A DNA stretch of 14,716 nt from contig JAISAN010000266.1 in NCBI GenBank assembly GCA_031266635.1, forward strand, positions 1 through 14,716. Direction: 5' to 3'. Made by a program: the position numbers and the translations under genes. A model generated the notes under the pieces. That model did not search any database. It was not told where the DNA came from and was given only the letters and a program-made list of their open reading frames with translations. This DNA is from Treponema sp. (lineage in GTDB: Bacteria; Spirochaetota; Spirochaetia; Treponematales; Breznakiellaceae). Below, piece after piece: positions 1 to 6,487 of the stretch (its first letter is position 1; each line of letters begins with the position of its first letter).

Positions 1-261
1 GTGAATATGTCGCAGCCTTCGCTGTGCCGCCATTTCAGCCGGATTACGGGTACAAGTCCGCTTCAGTTTCAGAAGCGGCTGCGTTTGTATGAGGCGCAAC
101 GGCTCATGTTGACGGAAGATAAAAGCGCAGAAACGGCGGCATACGAGGTAGGTTATGACAGCCCCACGCAGTTTAACCGGGAATATAAGCGGCAATTCGG
201 CGAACCGCCGCGCCGGGATATTCAAAAAATGATTACCATAAAGACGGCAATTGCTTTATAG
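1..261 (+). CDS. AraC-family transcriptional regulator, C-terminal part (cut by window edge)
   Basis: The reading frame is open from base 1 to a TAG at 259-261 and encodes the C-terminal helix-turn-helix region of an AraC/XylS regulator. The first residues fall inside the first HTH (SQPSLCRHFSRITGTSP). They are followed by the linker helix QFQKRLRLYEAQRLM and the second HTH with the hallmark VGYDSPTQFNREYKRQFGEPP. The wording MSPLQ-QKRLRL-EA-RLML resembles regulators with an AraC_N sensor domain (inference; that domain lies outside the window). The GTG at base 1 is probably an internal valine codon and not the true start, because the first HTH is incomplete. The target promoter and ligand cannot be told. 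The gene is followed by a strong hairpin and so looks like a monocistronic unit or the end of one. Confidence 0.9.
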   Translation: MNMSQPSLCRHFSRITGTSPLQFQKRLRLYEAQRLMLTEDKSAETAAYEVGYDSPTQFNREYKRQFGEPPRRDIQKMITIKTAIAL

Positions 262-277
262 AATGGCGGAGAGAAGG

Positions 278-333
278 CGGCTGGCGGGTGTGCTGGTGTC
301 CGCAGACACCTTGGCACTACCGCCAGCCGTTTT
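278..333 (+). terminator. Long hairpin terminator after the AraC-type gene
   Basis: A 10-bp perfect stem, CGGCTGGCGG (278-287) with CCGCCAGCCG (320-329), encloses two further nested stems: GTGC/GCAC (290-293 with 314-317) and GGTGTC/GACACC (295-300 with 305-310, loop CGCA). Four T residues follow at 330-333. It begins 17 bases after the AraC stop codon, where a rho-independent terminator is expected. The stem is longer than usual and the U-tract is short, so a repeated extragenic palindrome is an alternative. Confidence 0.65.
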
Positions 334-489
334 AGCCAATCCCTCCTTATTAGCCGACAATGTTTTATTCTTGCGAAATTTGGGGTAAATTTCCCGCGCC
401 ATGGATGGCGCGGTGCTACAATAAATTTGGGGACAAAAAAACTTTGAAATTTATCATAATAAAATATAGAGTACGGGGGCACTGTACAT
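334..489. other. Non-coding stretch with small hairpin and flanking direct repeat
   Basis: No convincing gene is visible here. A hairpin CCGCGCCAT/ATGGCGCGG lies at 394-413 with almost no loop. It is flanked by a 10-base direct repeat AAATTTGGGG at 376-385 and 423-432. The 47-base spacing of the repeat around a palindrome could be a trace of a small insertion or a slipped duplication. It is too short to classify. The rest is AT-rich and without recognisable structure. Confidence 0.4.
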
Positions 490-679
490 AACAGGACTAT
501 TTACGCTTCGCCGCCAGTAGGTGGCTCGGGCTACGGTTTTGTTAGGTCAATCGCTTCGCTCATTCCCACGCAAAACCTCCGCCACATTTTGCCGGACATG
601 GTCTTTGCTTTGCAAAGCCCTTGCTCGGGTCGCCAAAACGTAGTAAACAGCCGGTGCGTCATGCACAGTAAATCCTGTT
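490..679. repeat. About 190-bp imperfect inverted-repeat element, attC-like or MITE-like
   Basis: The ends are inverted copies. AACAGGA-cta-TTTAC (490-504) faces GTAAATCCTGTT (668-679), and further inside CTACGGTTTTG (531-541) faces CAAAACGTAG (634-643). The centre holds a 12-bp palindrome GCTTTGCAAAGC (607-618) and a direct repeat GCTCGGG (524-530 and 623-629). The right end touches the stop codon of the minus-strand nuclease-like gene (680-682). The base GC of this element is higher than that gene's. GTTAGGT at 541-547 fits the integron core-site consensus GTTRRRY, but I could not find a fully paired canonical attC fold. Integron attC-like site, MITE or another repeat family all remain possible. 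Confidence 0.55.
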
Positions 680-1552
680 TCACATTGAATTATTATAAGC
701 TATTTTTATTAATTCAAGAAGTATATCATTCTTCTTTTCTATTTCGTCTTTTTTTATCCTAATTCTATACCTATTCCATCTAGTATCATAATCAAGAATA
801 TCCAATCCGGCATTCTCGATTTTTTCTTCAATTTCATTAGTCCTCGGTATTCTTAATTCAAATCGTAAAATGTTATTTTTTTGAGGCCTAAATATTGCAA
901 AATTATTTATTTGACCATTATTAGCTAAACCAATATAATACTTGTTGTATTTGAATTCAAAACCCGGTGAAATTGTTTTTATCAATTCCAATATCTCATC
1001 GGCCATTGCTACAGTTTGTTTTGTTCCCCTTTGTTCCCAATAATTTTTATCAGCCACTTCTGAAATTTCTTCATCATCATCAACCAATCCAAGTGACAAC
1101 TGATCTAATATTTTTGTAAATATTAGAGAAATATCATCTCTTATTTTAACTGCATTCATTTGTATTGCGATTAATGGGATTGAACCATTAAATAGGCTTA
1201 TAACATTCAAGAAACGACTTGTAATATCTTCTGCAATTATGACAGCACAATGTTCATATTGTGGAAATCTTTTCCGTTCAATGTCCCAATATTCTATAGT
1301 TCTAATTATATGACTCTCATCAGTTTTGCCCAATTGAATCTCAACTTCAAATCTTCTAGTGGCGTTCTCGTCTTGTAATAATATATCAAGCCGACCGGCA
1401 TGGGGTTGTATTCTCTCTTTATCTTTAAGAATTAAATCCCCTAAACCAATTATTGCCGGTTCTTTTGCAACAATTTCTTGAACCCATTTTTCATTTAATT
1501 CCGGATGATTTTTCATATCAATTTTTTGATATTTTACATAATTTATTGCCAT
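680..1552 (-). CDS. PD-(D/E)XK nuclease-like protein of unknown role
   Basis: A 290-residue protein with no signal peptide or membrane segment. The N-terminal half looks like a restriction-endonuclease fold. E31 lies in a helix, D56 in the strand GRLDILL, and E69-V-E71 in the strand RRFEVEIQLG, followed by the conserved-looking HIIRTIEYWDIERKRFP. This spacing matches the D...ExK core of DUF91/NucS-like nucleases. The position expected to be Lys is Glu71, so activity is uncertain. The C-terminal half (about 170-290) is unrecognised. I recall near-identical N-terminal wording in widespread hypothetical proteins but know no function. The start is ATG at 1552: GGAGG lies 5 bases upstream, and an earlier in-frame ATG at 1579 lacks one. 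The gene is strikingly AT-rich against its neighbours, has its own promoter and is followed directly by the inverted-repeat element, suggesting horizontal acquisition. Confidence 0.8.
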   Translation of the reverse strand: MAINYVKYQKIDMKNHPELNEKWVQEIVAKEPAIIGLGDLILKDKERIQPHAGRLDILLQDENATRRFEVEIQLGKTDESHIIRTIEYWDIERKRFPQYEHCAVIIAEDITSRFLNVISLFNGSIPLIAIQMNAVKIRDDISLIFTKILDQLSLGLVDDDEEISEVADKNYWEQRGTKQTVAMADEILELIKTISPGFEFKYNKYYIGLANNGQINNFAIFRPQKNNILRFELRIPRTNEIEEKIENAGLDILDYDTRWNRYRIRIKKDEIEKKNDILLELIKIAYNNSM

Positions 1553-1569
1553 TTTTTCCTCCAATAAAA

Positions 1570-1611
1570 AGTTTACCATATAGATTTATTTTTGTCAATA
1601 CTTATTTGACA
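1570..1611 (-). promoter_or_regulatory. Promoter with overlapping palindromic operator for the nuclease-like gene
   Basis: On the minus strand a perfect -35 TTGACA (1593-1598), a 17-bp spacer and a -10 TAAACT (1570-1575, 4 of 6) precede the ribosome site and ATG 1552. The -35 is one arm of an inverted repeat TGTCAA-N7-TTGACA (1593-1598 and 1606-1611). That is a plausible dimeric repressor site covering the promoter. The repeat could also be chance within AT-rich DNA. Confidence 0.55.
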
Positions 1612-1659
1612 TTTTCAGAGTTTATTTCACATAACAATATGTTTAGTCTCTACAACCTA

Positions 1660-3021
1660 CTAATTGCGAAAGCTGTGTATCGGCGCGGGAATCCGCCCGC
1701 CCCGGCTGATAAAGGCTTCGCTTCCCGCGGCGTTCACCGGCATCACCGGCGCGCCGCCCAGCAGGCCGCCGAACTCCACCCAGTCGCCGGCCTTTTTCCC
1801 CGGCACGGGAATAACCCGGACGGCGGTAGTTTTATTGTTCACCATGCCGATAGCCATTTCATCGGCGATGATGGCGGAGATGGTGGAGGCCGGGGTGTCG
1901 CCGGGGAGGGCGATCATATCAAGGCCCACGGAGCAGACGCTGGTCATGGCCTCCAGCTTGTCCAGGCTGATGGAGCCGGAACGGACCGCGGCTACCATGC
2001 CCTCGTCTTCGGATACGGGGATAAAGGCCCCGGAAAAGCCCCCCACATGGGTGGAGGCCATGACCCCGCCCTTCTTCACCATGTCGGTGAGCATGGCCAG
2101 TGCGGCGGTGGTTCCGTGGGTTCCCGCGGATTCAAGGCCCATCTCTTCCAGAATCCGGGCCACCGAATCCCCCACCTCCGGGGTGGGGGCCAGCGAGAGG
2201 TCCAGAATACCGAAAGGGACCCCCAGCCGTTTTGCCGCCTCCATCCCCACAAGCTGGCCCATGCGGGTAATCTTGAAGGCGGTCTTTTTGATGATGTCCG
2301 CCAGTTCGTCAAAATTCGCGTCCCGGTGGTTCTCCAGCGCGGCCCTGACCACGCCCGGCCCGGAGACTCCCACGTTGAGGCAGGCTTCCCCTTCGCCGGG
2401 CCCGTGAAACGCCCCGGCCATAAAGGGATTGTCCTCCGGGGCGTTGCAGAAGACCACGAGTTTCGCGCAGCCGATGCCGTCCCGGTCCGCGGTCTTTTCC
2501 GCCGCCGCCTTGATCACTTCCCCCATGCGCCGCACCGCATCCATGTTGATGCCGCTTTTGCTGCTCGCCGTATTGACCGACGCGCAGACCCGCTCCGTAA
2601 GCGCCAGAGCGCTGGGAATGGAATCAATGAGCCGCCGGTCTCCGGTGGAAAACCCCTTCTGTACCAGGGCGGAAAAGCCCCCGGCAAAATCGACCCCCAG
2701 GTCTCCGGCGGCTTCGTCCAGCGTTTGGGCAAAGGGCGTATAATCGGTTTCCCCGCAGGCCCCGGCGATCAGGGCCAGGGGGCTTACCGAAATTCGCTTG
2801 TTGATGATGGGGATACCGTACTCCACCTCGATCTCCCGGCCCACCTTTACCAGCGGCCCGGCGACCCGGAGCAGTTTTTCCCGGATCCGCCGGCGGATCT
2901 CATCACCGGAAGAAGCGGCGCAGTCCAGCAGGGACACCCCCAGGGTGATGGCCCGGATGTCCAGCTTGTACCGGAGGAACATATCCACCGTTTCTTTTAT
3001 TTCAAAAGGCGTAAACAGCAT
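1660..3021 (-). CDS. UPF0210 / DUF711 (PFL-like fold) family protein
   Basis: A full-length 453-residue member of the UPF0210 (DUF711) family, whose solved members have a pyruvate-formate-lyase-like barrel. Their reaction is not established as far as I know. Recognisable family stretches are NMDAVRRMGEVIKAAAE (about 160-175), the Gly/Pro-rich LNVGVSGPGVVRAAL, STHVGGFSGAFIPVSEDEGM and the family-typical C-terminus RGGRIPAPIHSFRN. I see no glycyl-radical loop (no RVxGY-type motif), so radical chemistry should not be assumed. The start ATG 3021 has AAGGA a few bases upstream. The neighbour upstream in transcription is the ACT-domain protein UPF0237. This UPF0237-UPF0210 pairing is conserved elsewhere (for example in streptococci), implying a regulatory subunit and its partner. 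A second palindromic spacer separates the two genes. No signal peptide is seen; it is cytoplasmic. Confidence 0.93.
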   Translation of the reverse strand: MLFTPFEIKETVDMFLRYKLDIRAITLGVSLLDCAASSGDEIRRRIREKLLRVAGPLVKVGREIEVEYGIPIINKRISVSPLALIAGACGETDYTPFAQTLDEAAGDLGVDFAGGFSALVQKGFSTGDRRLIDSIPSALALTERVCASVNTASSKSGINMDAVRRMGEVIKAAAEKTADRDGIGCAKLVVFCNAPEDNPFMAGAFHGPGEGEACLNVGVSGPGVVRAALENHRDANFDELADIIKKTAFKITRMGQLVGMEAAKRLGVPFGILDLSLAPTPEVGDSVARILEEMGLESAGTHGTTAALAMLTDMVKKGGVMASTHVGGFSGAFIPVSEDEGMVAAVRSGSISLDKLEAMTSVCSVGLDMIALPGDTPASTISAIIADEMAIGMVNNKTTAVRVIPVPGKKAGDWVEFGGLLGGAPVMPVNAAGSEAFISRGGRIPAPIHSFRN

Positions 3022-3037
3022 ACTTCATCCTTATTGT

Positions 3038-3060
3038 GGAGAAAAACGAAGTTTTTCTCC
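3038..3060 (-). other. Perfect 10-bp hairpin just upstream of the UPF0210 gene
   Basis: GGAGAAAAAC (3038-3047) and GTTTTTCTCC (3051-3060) form a perfect stem with a 3-base loop, 17 bases before the UPF0210 start codon. It lies in the 5' region of that gene, next to its ribosome site, and no U-run follows on the minus strand. It could protect the downstream message or tune its translation. Confidence 0.6.
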
Positions 3061-3063
3061 TTA

Positions 3064-3102
3064 AGGATTTAGAAAATTAATATTATTAATTTTCTAAATC
3101 CT
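3064..3102. repeat. Perfect 39-bp AT-rich palindrome overlapping the ACT gene stop
   Basis: The two 19-base arms, AGGATTTAGAAAATTAATA (3064-3082) and its exact reverse complement (3084-3102), flank a single T. The last codons and TAG of the UPF0237 gene (3094-3096) lie inside the right arm. It sits in the spacer between two genes of one strand and is followed 3 bases later by another hairpin. Bidirectional terminator, RNA-processing site or protein-binding site are all possible. The length and perfection are unusual for an intra-operon spacer. Confidence 0.75.
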
Positions 3103-3363
3103 ATGCATCGCCGAGAAAACTTTTTCGTGCATCACGCTGATGGAAACATTCAGGGAATTCCCCAGGGCGGCAAGATCGCTTTTAAGCGCGTCCAGCGCGC
3201 CGGTACTGGAAGAAAGGTCCACCATCATCATCATCACAAAATTACCCGAAAGGATCGTCTGGCTAATATCTTCGATGTTGATATTCCGTTCCGCCAGAAA
3301 GGCGCTGACCCTGGCGATGATGCCAACCTTGTCGGAACCCACCACGGTGATAATCGCGTTCAT
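3094..3363 (-). CDS. ACT-domain protein, UPF0237 family
   Basis: An 89-residue single ACT domain, the normal size for UPF0237. The first beta strand and turn read AIITVVGSDKVGIIARVSAFLAERNINIEDIS, with the Gly-containing ligand loop at G9-S-D-K-V-G14. The second half carries the strand FVMMMMVDL. ACT domains bind small ligands, often amino acids, and usually regulate a partner. Here the partner is presumably the UPF0210 protein encoded directly downstream. The ligand is unknown. The start ATG 3363 has AAGGAG 6 to 7 bases upstream; an open frame continues upstream to 3417 but that region is a hairpin. The final residues are encoded inside the palindrome at 3064-3102. Confidence 0.92.
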   Translation of the reverse strand: MNAIITVVGSDKVGIIARVSAFLAERNINIEDISQTILSGNFVMMMMVDLSSSTGALDALKSDLAALGNSLNVSISVMHEKVFSAMHRI

Positions 3364-3380
3364 CACAAGCTCCTTGTTTC

Positions 3381-3415
3381 GAAGCGGCTTCAAAAAATCA
3401 GTTTGAAACCGCTTC
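3381..3415 (-). other. 14-bp stem hairpin in the permease-ACT gene spacer
   Basis: GAAGCGGCTTCAAA (3381-3394) and TTTGAAACCGCTTC (3402-3415) form a stem with one G-U-type mismatch and a 7-base loop. On the minus strand it starts within the permease stop codon and ends just before the ACT ribosome site. No U-run follows, so processing, partial attenuation or message protection are more likely than full termination. Confidence 0.6.
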
Positions 3416-4514
3416 ATTCGTTCCTGATTTTATGCTCCGTGAGGAAAAGATCCAACACCGTAAGGAACAGGATCACCATCATGGGACCCAGAATAAGGCC
3501 GTTAAAACCAAAAGCCTGTACCCCTCCCAGGATGGCAAAAAAGATGATCAGAGGGTGGAGCTGGATCCGGTCTTTCAAAAACATGGGGCGCAGAACATTA
3601 TCCAGAGTGGAAATAAAAATCCCCGAAACGATGAGGAAAAAAATTCCCCCGGCAATATTTCCGCTCATGATCCGGACGAGCCCCAGGGGCAGCCACACCA
3701 GCCCCCCGCCGATCATGGGGATAAAGACACAGATAAACGTAAGGGCCGCAAACACCAGCGCCCCCCGGACATGGAACAAGCTAAAGATGATATAAGCCAT
3801 TACCGCCTGGACCAGGGCCACCATGATATAACCGAAAAAAAGATTCCGGGTAATATCCAGAAATTTGCCGGTCAGGGTGGTGATGTATTCCTTTCGGATG
3901 GGAATAGCGTGGAGAACCAGCCGGGAAAGGTAGGGGCCGTCGACATAAAAGAAAAACAGGGAAAAGGCCATAAAGACGAGGCTTAACGCAAAACCGCCGA
4001 CATTCCGGGCCACGGTACTGCTCAGGGACAGCAGGTTCTGGAGGCCCGCGGTCAAGAATCCCGTAACCTGCCTGAGAATTTCATCCCCCGTAACAACAAC
4101 CTGATCCATAGTTACGTCCCGAATAAGGGCGGAAATATGGTCCGTCAAATCCTGGAGGAATTCGGGCCGTTGATTAAGCGCCTCCCGGGTGTACCGGAGC
4201 AGGTCGATGATCTGCCGGAAAAACAGGGACGCCACAAAGGACAGGGGGATGAGGATAATTATCATGGTACCCAGGACAAAAACCACGGCCCATAGGTTTT
4301 TGAGAATTTTCCCCTTCAGGCTGTCAAGGTTGAGCTTTTTAATAAGCCGGTGGTGCAGGGGACTCAATAACACATACAACAGGGTTGACCAAAGGAGGAC
4401 CGTAAAAAAAGGGGCGAAAAGCCGGCATACCAGGATAAACAGGATGATGAGGATAGCTCCAAAAACATAGGTCTGTATGTTTCTGGACAGATGATTAGGA
4501 GATGAATTGTTCAT
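3414..4514 (-). CDS. AI-2E / PerM-family membrane protein
   Basis: A 366-residue polytopic inner-membrane protein of the AI-2E transporter (PerM/YdiK) family. Hydrophobic segments lie at about 14-53, 75-99, 172-195, 224-247, 250-282 and 287-350. A soluble loop lies at about 100-170, typical of the family. The C-terminal signature is visible: LDNVLRPMFLKD (304-314), then LHPLIIFFAILGG (319-331) and FGFNGLILGP (335-344). Members export small molecules or exchange sodium and protons. Despite the family name, AI-2 export cannot be claimed here, since no lux genes are seen. The start ATG 4514 overlaps the TGA of the upstream TPR gene as ATGA, so translation is coupled. Coupling to envelope-anchored TPR proteins hints at a shared envelope role (inference). 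Confidence 0.92.
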   Translation of the reverse strand: MNNSSPNHLSRNIQTYVFGAILIILFILVCRLFAPFFTVLLWSTLLYVLLSPLHHRLIKKLNLDSLKGKILKNLWAVVFVLGTMIIILIPLSFVASLFFRQIIDLLRYTREALNQRPEFLQDLTDHISALIRDVTMDQVVVTGDEILRQVTGFLTAGLQNLLSLSSTVARNVGGFALSLVFMAFSLFFFYVDGPYLSRLVLHAIPIRKEYITTLTGKFLDITRNLFFGYIMVALVQAVMAYIIFSLFHVRGALVFAALTFICVFIPMIGGGLVWLPLGLVRIMSGNIAGGIFFLIVSGIFISTLDNVLRPMFLKDRIQLHPLIIFFAILGGVQAFGFNGLILGPMMVILFLTVLDLFLTEHKIRNE

Positions 4515-6475
4515 AAACCGGCCAGCATCCGCTCCGCTTCCGCCCTGCCCGAATAGGAGGGATTACGTTTCAATAGATCCTGGAGGTATTTTTTTGCCAT
4601 ATCCGAATCCCCCAGGCCGATGCAGGTTTTTCCCAGTTCCAATAGAGCTTCCCAGTTATCCGGGCTCAGGCGCAGAACCTCCTGATACCCGTTTTTCGCT
4701 TTAGCCAGATCCCCGGCCCCCACATAGGCCCGGGCCAGGTTCAGATGTACGGTGGGATTGTGAAAATCCGCCGCCAGGGCCTTCTCGTAATGTTCCACGC
4801 TGGCGGTCCAGTTTTCCTGCCGGGCATAGGCGGCCCCCATGTTGTTGTTCACCTCAAAATTGGCAGGCTCCGCCCGGTACGCTTCGCTCAAAAACTGGAG
4901 CGCCTCACCGGGTAAACCGTTGGTCAGGTAGAGGCTTCCCAGATTTATTCGGGGCCGTATATATTTGGCGTCCAATGACGCGGCTTTGGCATAAGCGCGG
5001 ATGGCGCCGTCAAGGTCTTCCGCCGCCTCACAGGCGAGCCCCAGGGTATAAGCGTATACCGCGTTGGAGGGATTGCCATCGGCGGCCCGTTTGGCAAAGC
5101 TCACCGCCTCGGTATTTTTATTGAGGGCGATCTTCACTACCGCCATATTATAATTGGTCTGATCATCATTGGAAGCGCTCAGAAGCGCCCGGTTAAATGA
5201 GGCTTCCGCGGCGGCAAAATTACCGGCCGCGCTCTGGGCCGCCCCCAGCTCCCGCAGGGAAGCAAGATCATGGGGACTGTATTGCAGGGCTTTGGTGAAA
5301 GACTCGACAGCTCCCTGGTTGTTCCCGCCGGCAAGGAGGATGCGGCCGATCTCCCGGTGGGCGACCGCGTAATCTTCCTTTATGGCAATGGCCCGGCGGT
5401 AGGCGGCCAGGGCTTCATTCTGGCGGCCCAGGGCCCTGAGGGTTCCCCCCAGGTTATACCAGGCCGGTTCAAACCGGGCATTCAGCCGGACGGCATTTTC
5501 AAAGGACTGCCGGGCATCGGTATAATTCCGGGAACTAAAATAGACCCGGCCCAAATCAAAAGAATACAAATAATTATCCGGCTCAAGCCGGACCGCTTCT
5601 TTTAATTCGGCGGCGGCCTTGTCCCATTGCCGCTGGTCCCGGTTCAGTTTCCCCAGGGTATAATGCGGCAGGGCCTGGGAGGGGTCCTTGCCGGAAGCTT
5701 CACCGGCCAGGGCGTTTACCTGCCTGGCGGCCTCGGAGCCCTCATTGGTATTGGGATGGCGGGAATAATAATCGTAGTAGGCTTCCGCCATGTCCGCCAG
5801 CTTCTGGGCCTCAAAACGGGTTTCCCCCGCAGGCATCCGGGAACGGACTTCCGCAAAAACCCGGGCGGCCCCGGAGGTATCATCTTTCCGTAAATATTCC
5901 GTGCCCTGGGAGACCAGATCGTTCACCGCCCGCATTTGAGCCTGCAGTTCCCGGGAGACCCGGGCCAGTTCCTCTTCCTGGGCCTTGCGGCGGGCGGCTT
6001 CCGCGCCGGCGGCGGCCTGCCGTTCCGCCTCCGCCGCAGCCAGGGCCTCCGCTTCCAGCCGGAGCTCCTCCGCGGCCTGCCGCCGCGCCTGGTCCTGGGG
6101 GCCGGCGTCTCCGCTCCCCTGCCGCGGGGCCGGGGCAAGCGCGGCGGCGGCGGCTTCCGAGGCAAGGCGCTGTTCCCGCAGGGCCCGGTCCCGCAGTTCC
6201 CGGACTTCTTCATCCCCGGGGTTTTCAATAAGCAGCCGGTCCAGAAGATCCAGGGCCCGCTGGAATTCGCCGGCCGCAAGATATTCCAGCGCCAGATTGA
6301 TGGTATTTTTCCGTTCGGTTTCTTTCTCCGTCAGCGTCGTACCGGTAGCGTCACGGGCGCTCCCGGCGGAACCGGATTTTTTCCCTCGGCCCAAAAAAAA
6401 TACGCCCCCAAGAACCAAGAGCAGGATCAGTACCCCCCCGGAGACGCCAATTATCATCAACTTACTTCTGTTCAT
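4511..6475 (-). CDS. Membrane-anchored coiled-coil and TPR protein
   Basis: A 654-residue protein. An N-terminal membrane anchor (about 7-29, rich in Val, Leu and Gly) leads into a Ser/Gly linker. One isolated TPR-like pair follows (about 55-98), then a long Ala/Glu/Arg/Gln coiled coil (about 95-195). About eleven consecutive TPR units run from roughly residue 267 to the end, with consensus pieces such as FEPAWYNLGGTLRALGRQNEALAAY and NPTVHLNLARAYVGAGD. TPR arrays bind partner proteins. With the type II anchor the array would be periplasmic, where it could scaffold envelope machinery (inference). The start ATG 6475 has GGAG about 9 bases upstream. It begins 12 bases after the stop of the other TPR gene and overlaps the permease start by 4 bases, so all three are co-transcribed. 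No specific orthologue is recognised. Confidence 0.88.
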   Translation of the reverse strand: MNRSKLMIIGVSGGVLILLLVLGGVFFLGRGKKSGSAGSARDATGTTLTEKETERKNTINLALEYLAAGEFQRALDLLDRLLIENPGDEEVRELRDRALREQRLASEAAAAALAPAPRQGSGDAGPQDQARRQAAEELRLEAEALAAAEAERQAAAGAEAARRKAQEEELARVSRELQAQMRAVNDLVSQGTEYLRKDDTSGAARVFAEVRSRMPAGETRFEAQKLADMAEAYYDYYSRHPNTNEGSEAARQVNALAGEASGKDPSQALPHYTLGKLNRDQRQWDKAAAELKEAVRLEPDNYLYSFDLGRVYFSSRNYTDARQSFENAVRLNARFEPAWYNLGGTLRALGRQNEALAAYRRAIAIKEDYAVAHREIGRILLAGGNNQGAVESFTKALQYSPHDLASLRELGAAQSAAGNFAAAEASFNRALLSASNDDQTNYNMAVVKIALNKNTEAVSFAKRAADGNPSNAVYAYTLGLACEAAEDLDGAIRAYAKAASLDAKYIRPRINLGSLYLTNGLPGEALQFLSEAYRAEPANFEVNNNMGAAYARQENWTASVEHYEKALAADFHNPTVHLNLARAYVGAGDLAKAKNGYQEVLRLSPDNWEALLELGKTCIGLGDSDMAKKYLQDLLKRNPSYSGRAEAERMLAGL

Positions 6476-6487
6476 TTCCTGTATCTC

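Noticed and set aside
376..432. Target-site duplication around a tiny insertion (repeat AAATTTGGGG)
   Set aside because: The enclosed sequence is only a short hairpin and no mobile-element ends can be recognised. A chance or slippage origin is simpler.
1453..3072. A 539-codon plus-strand open frame opposite the UPF0210 gene
   Set aside because: Its product is low-complexity (Gly, His, Pro, Arg-rich), runs across two unrelated genes and has no recognisable domain. The minus-strand UPF0210 gene explains the region.
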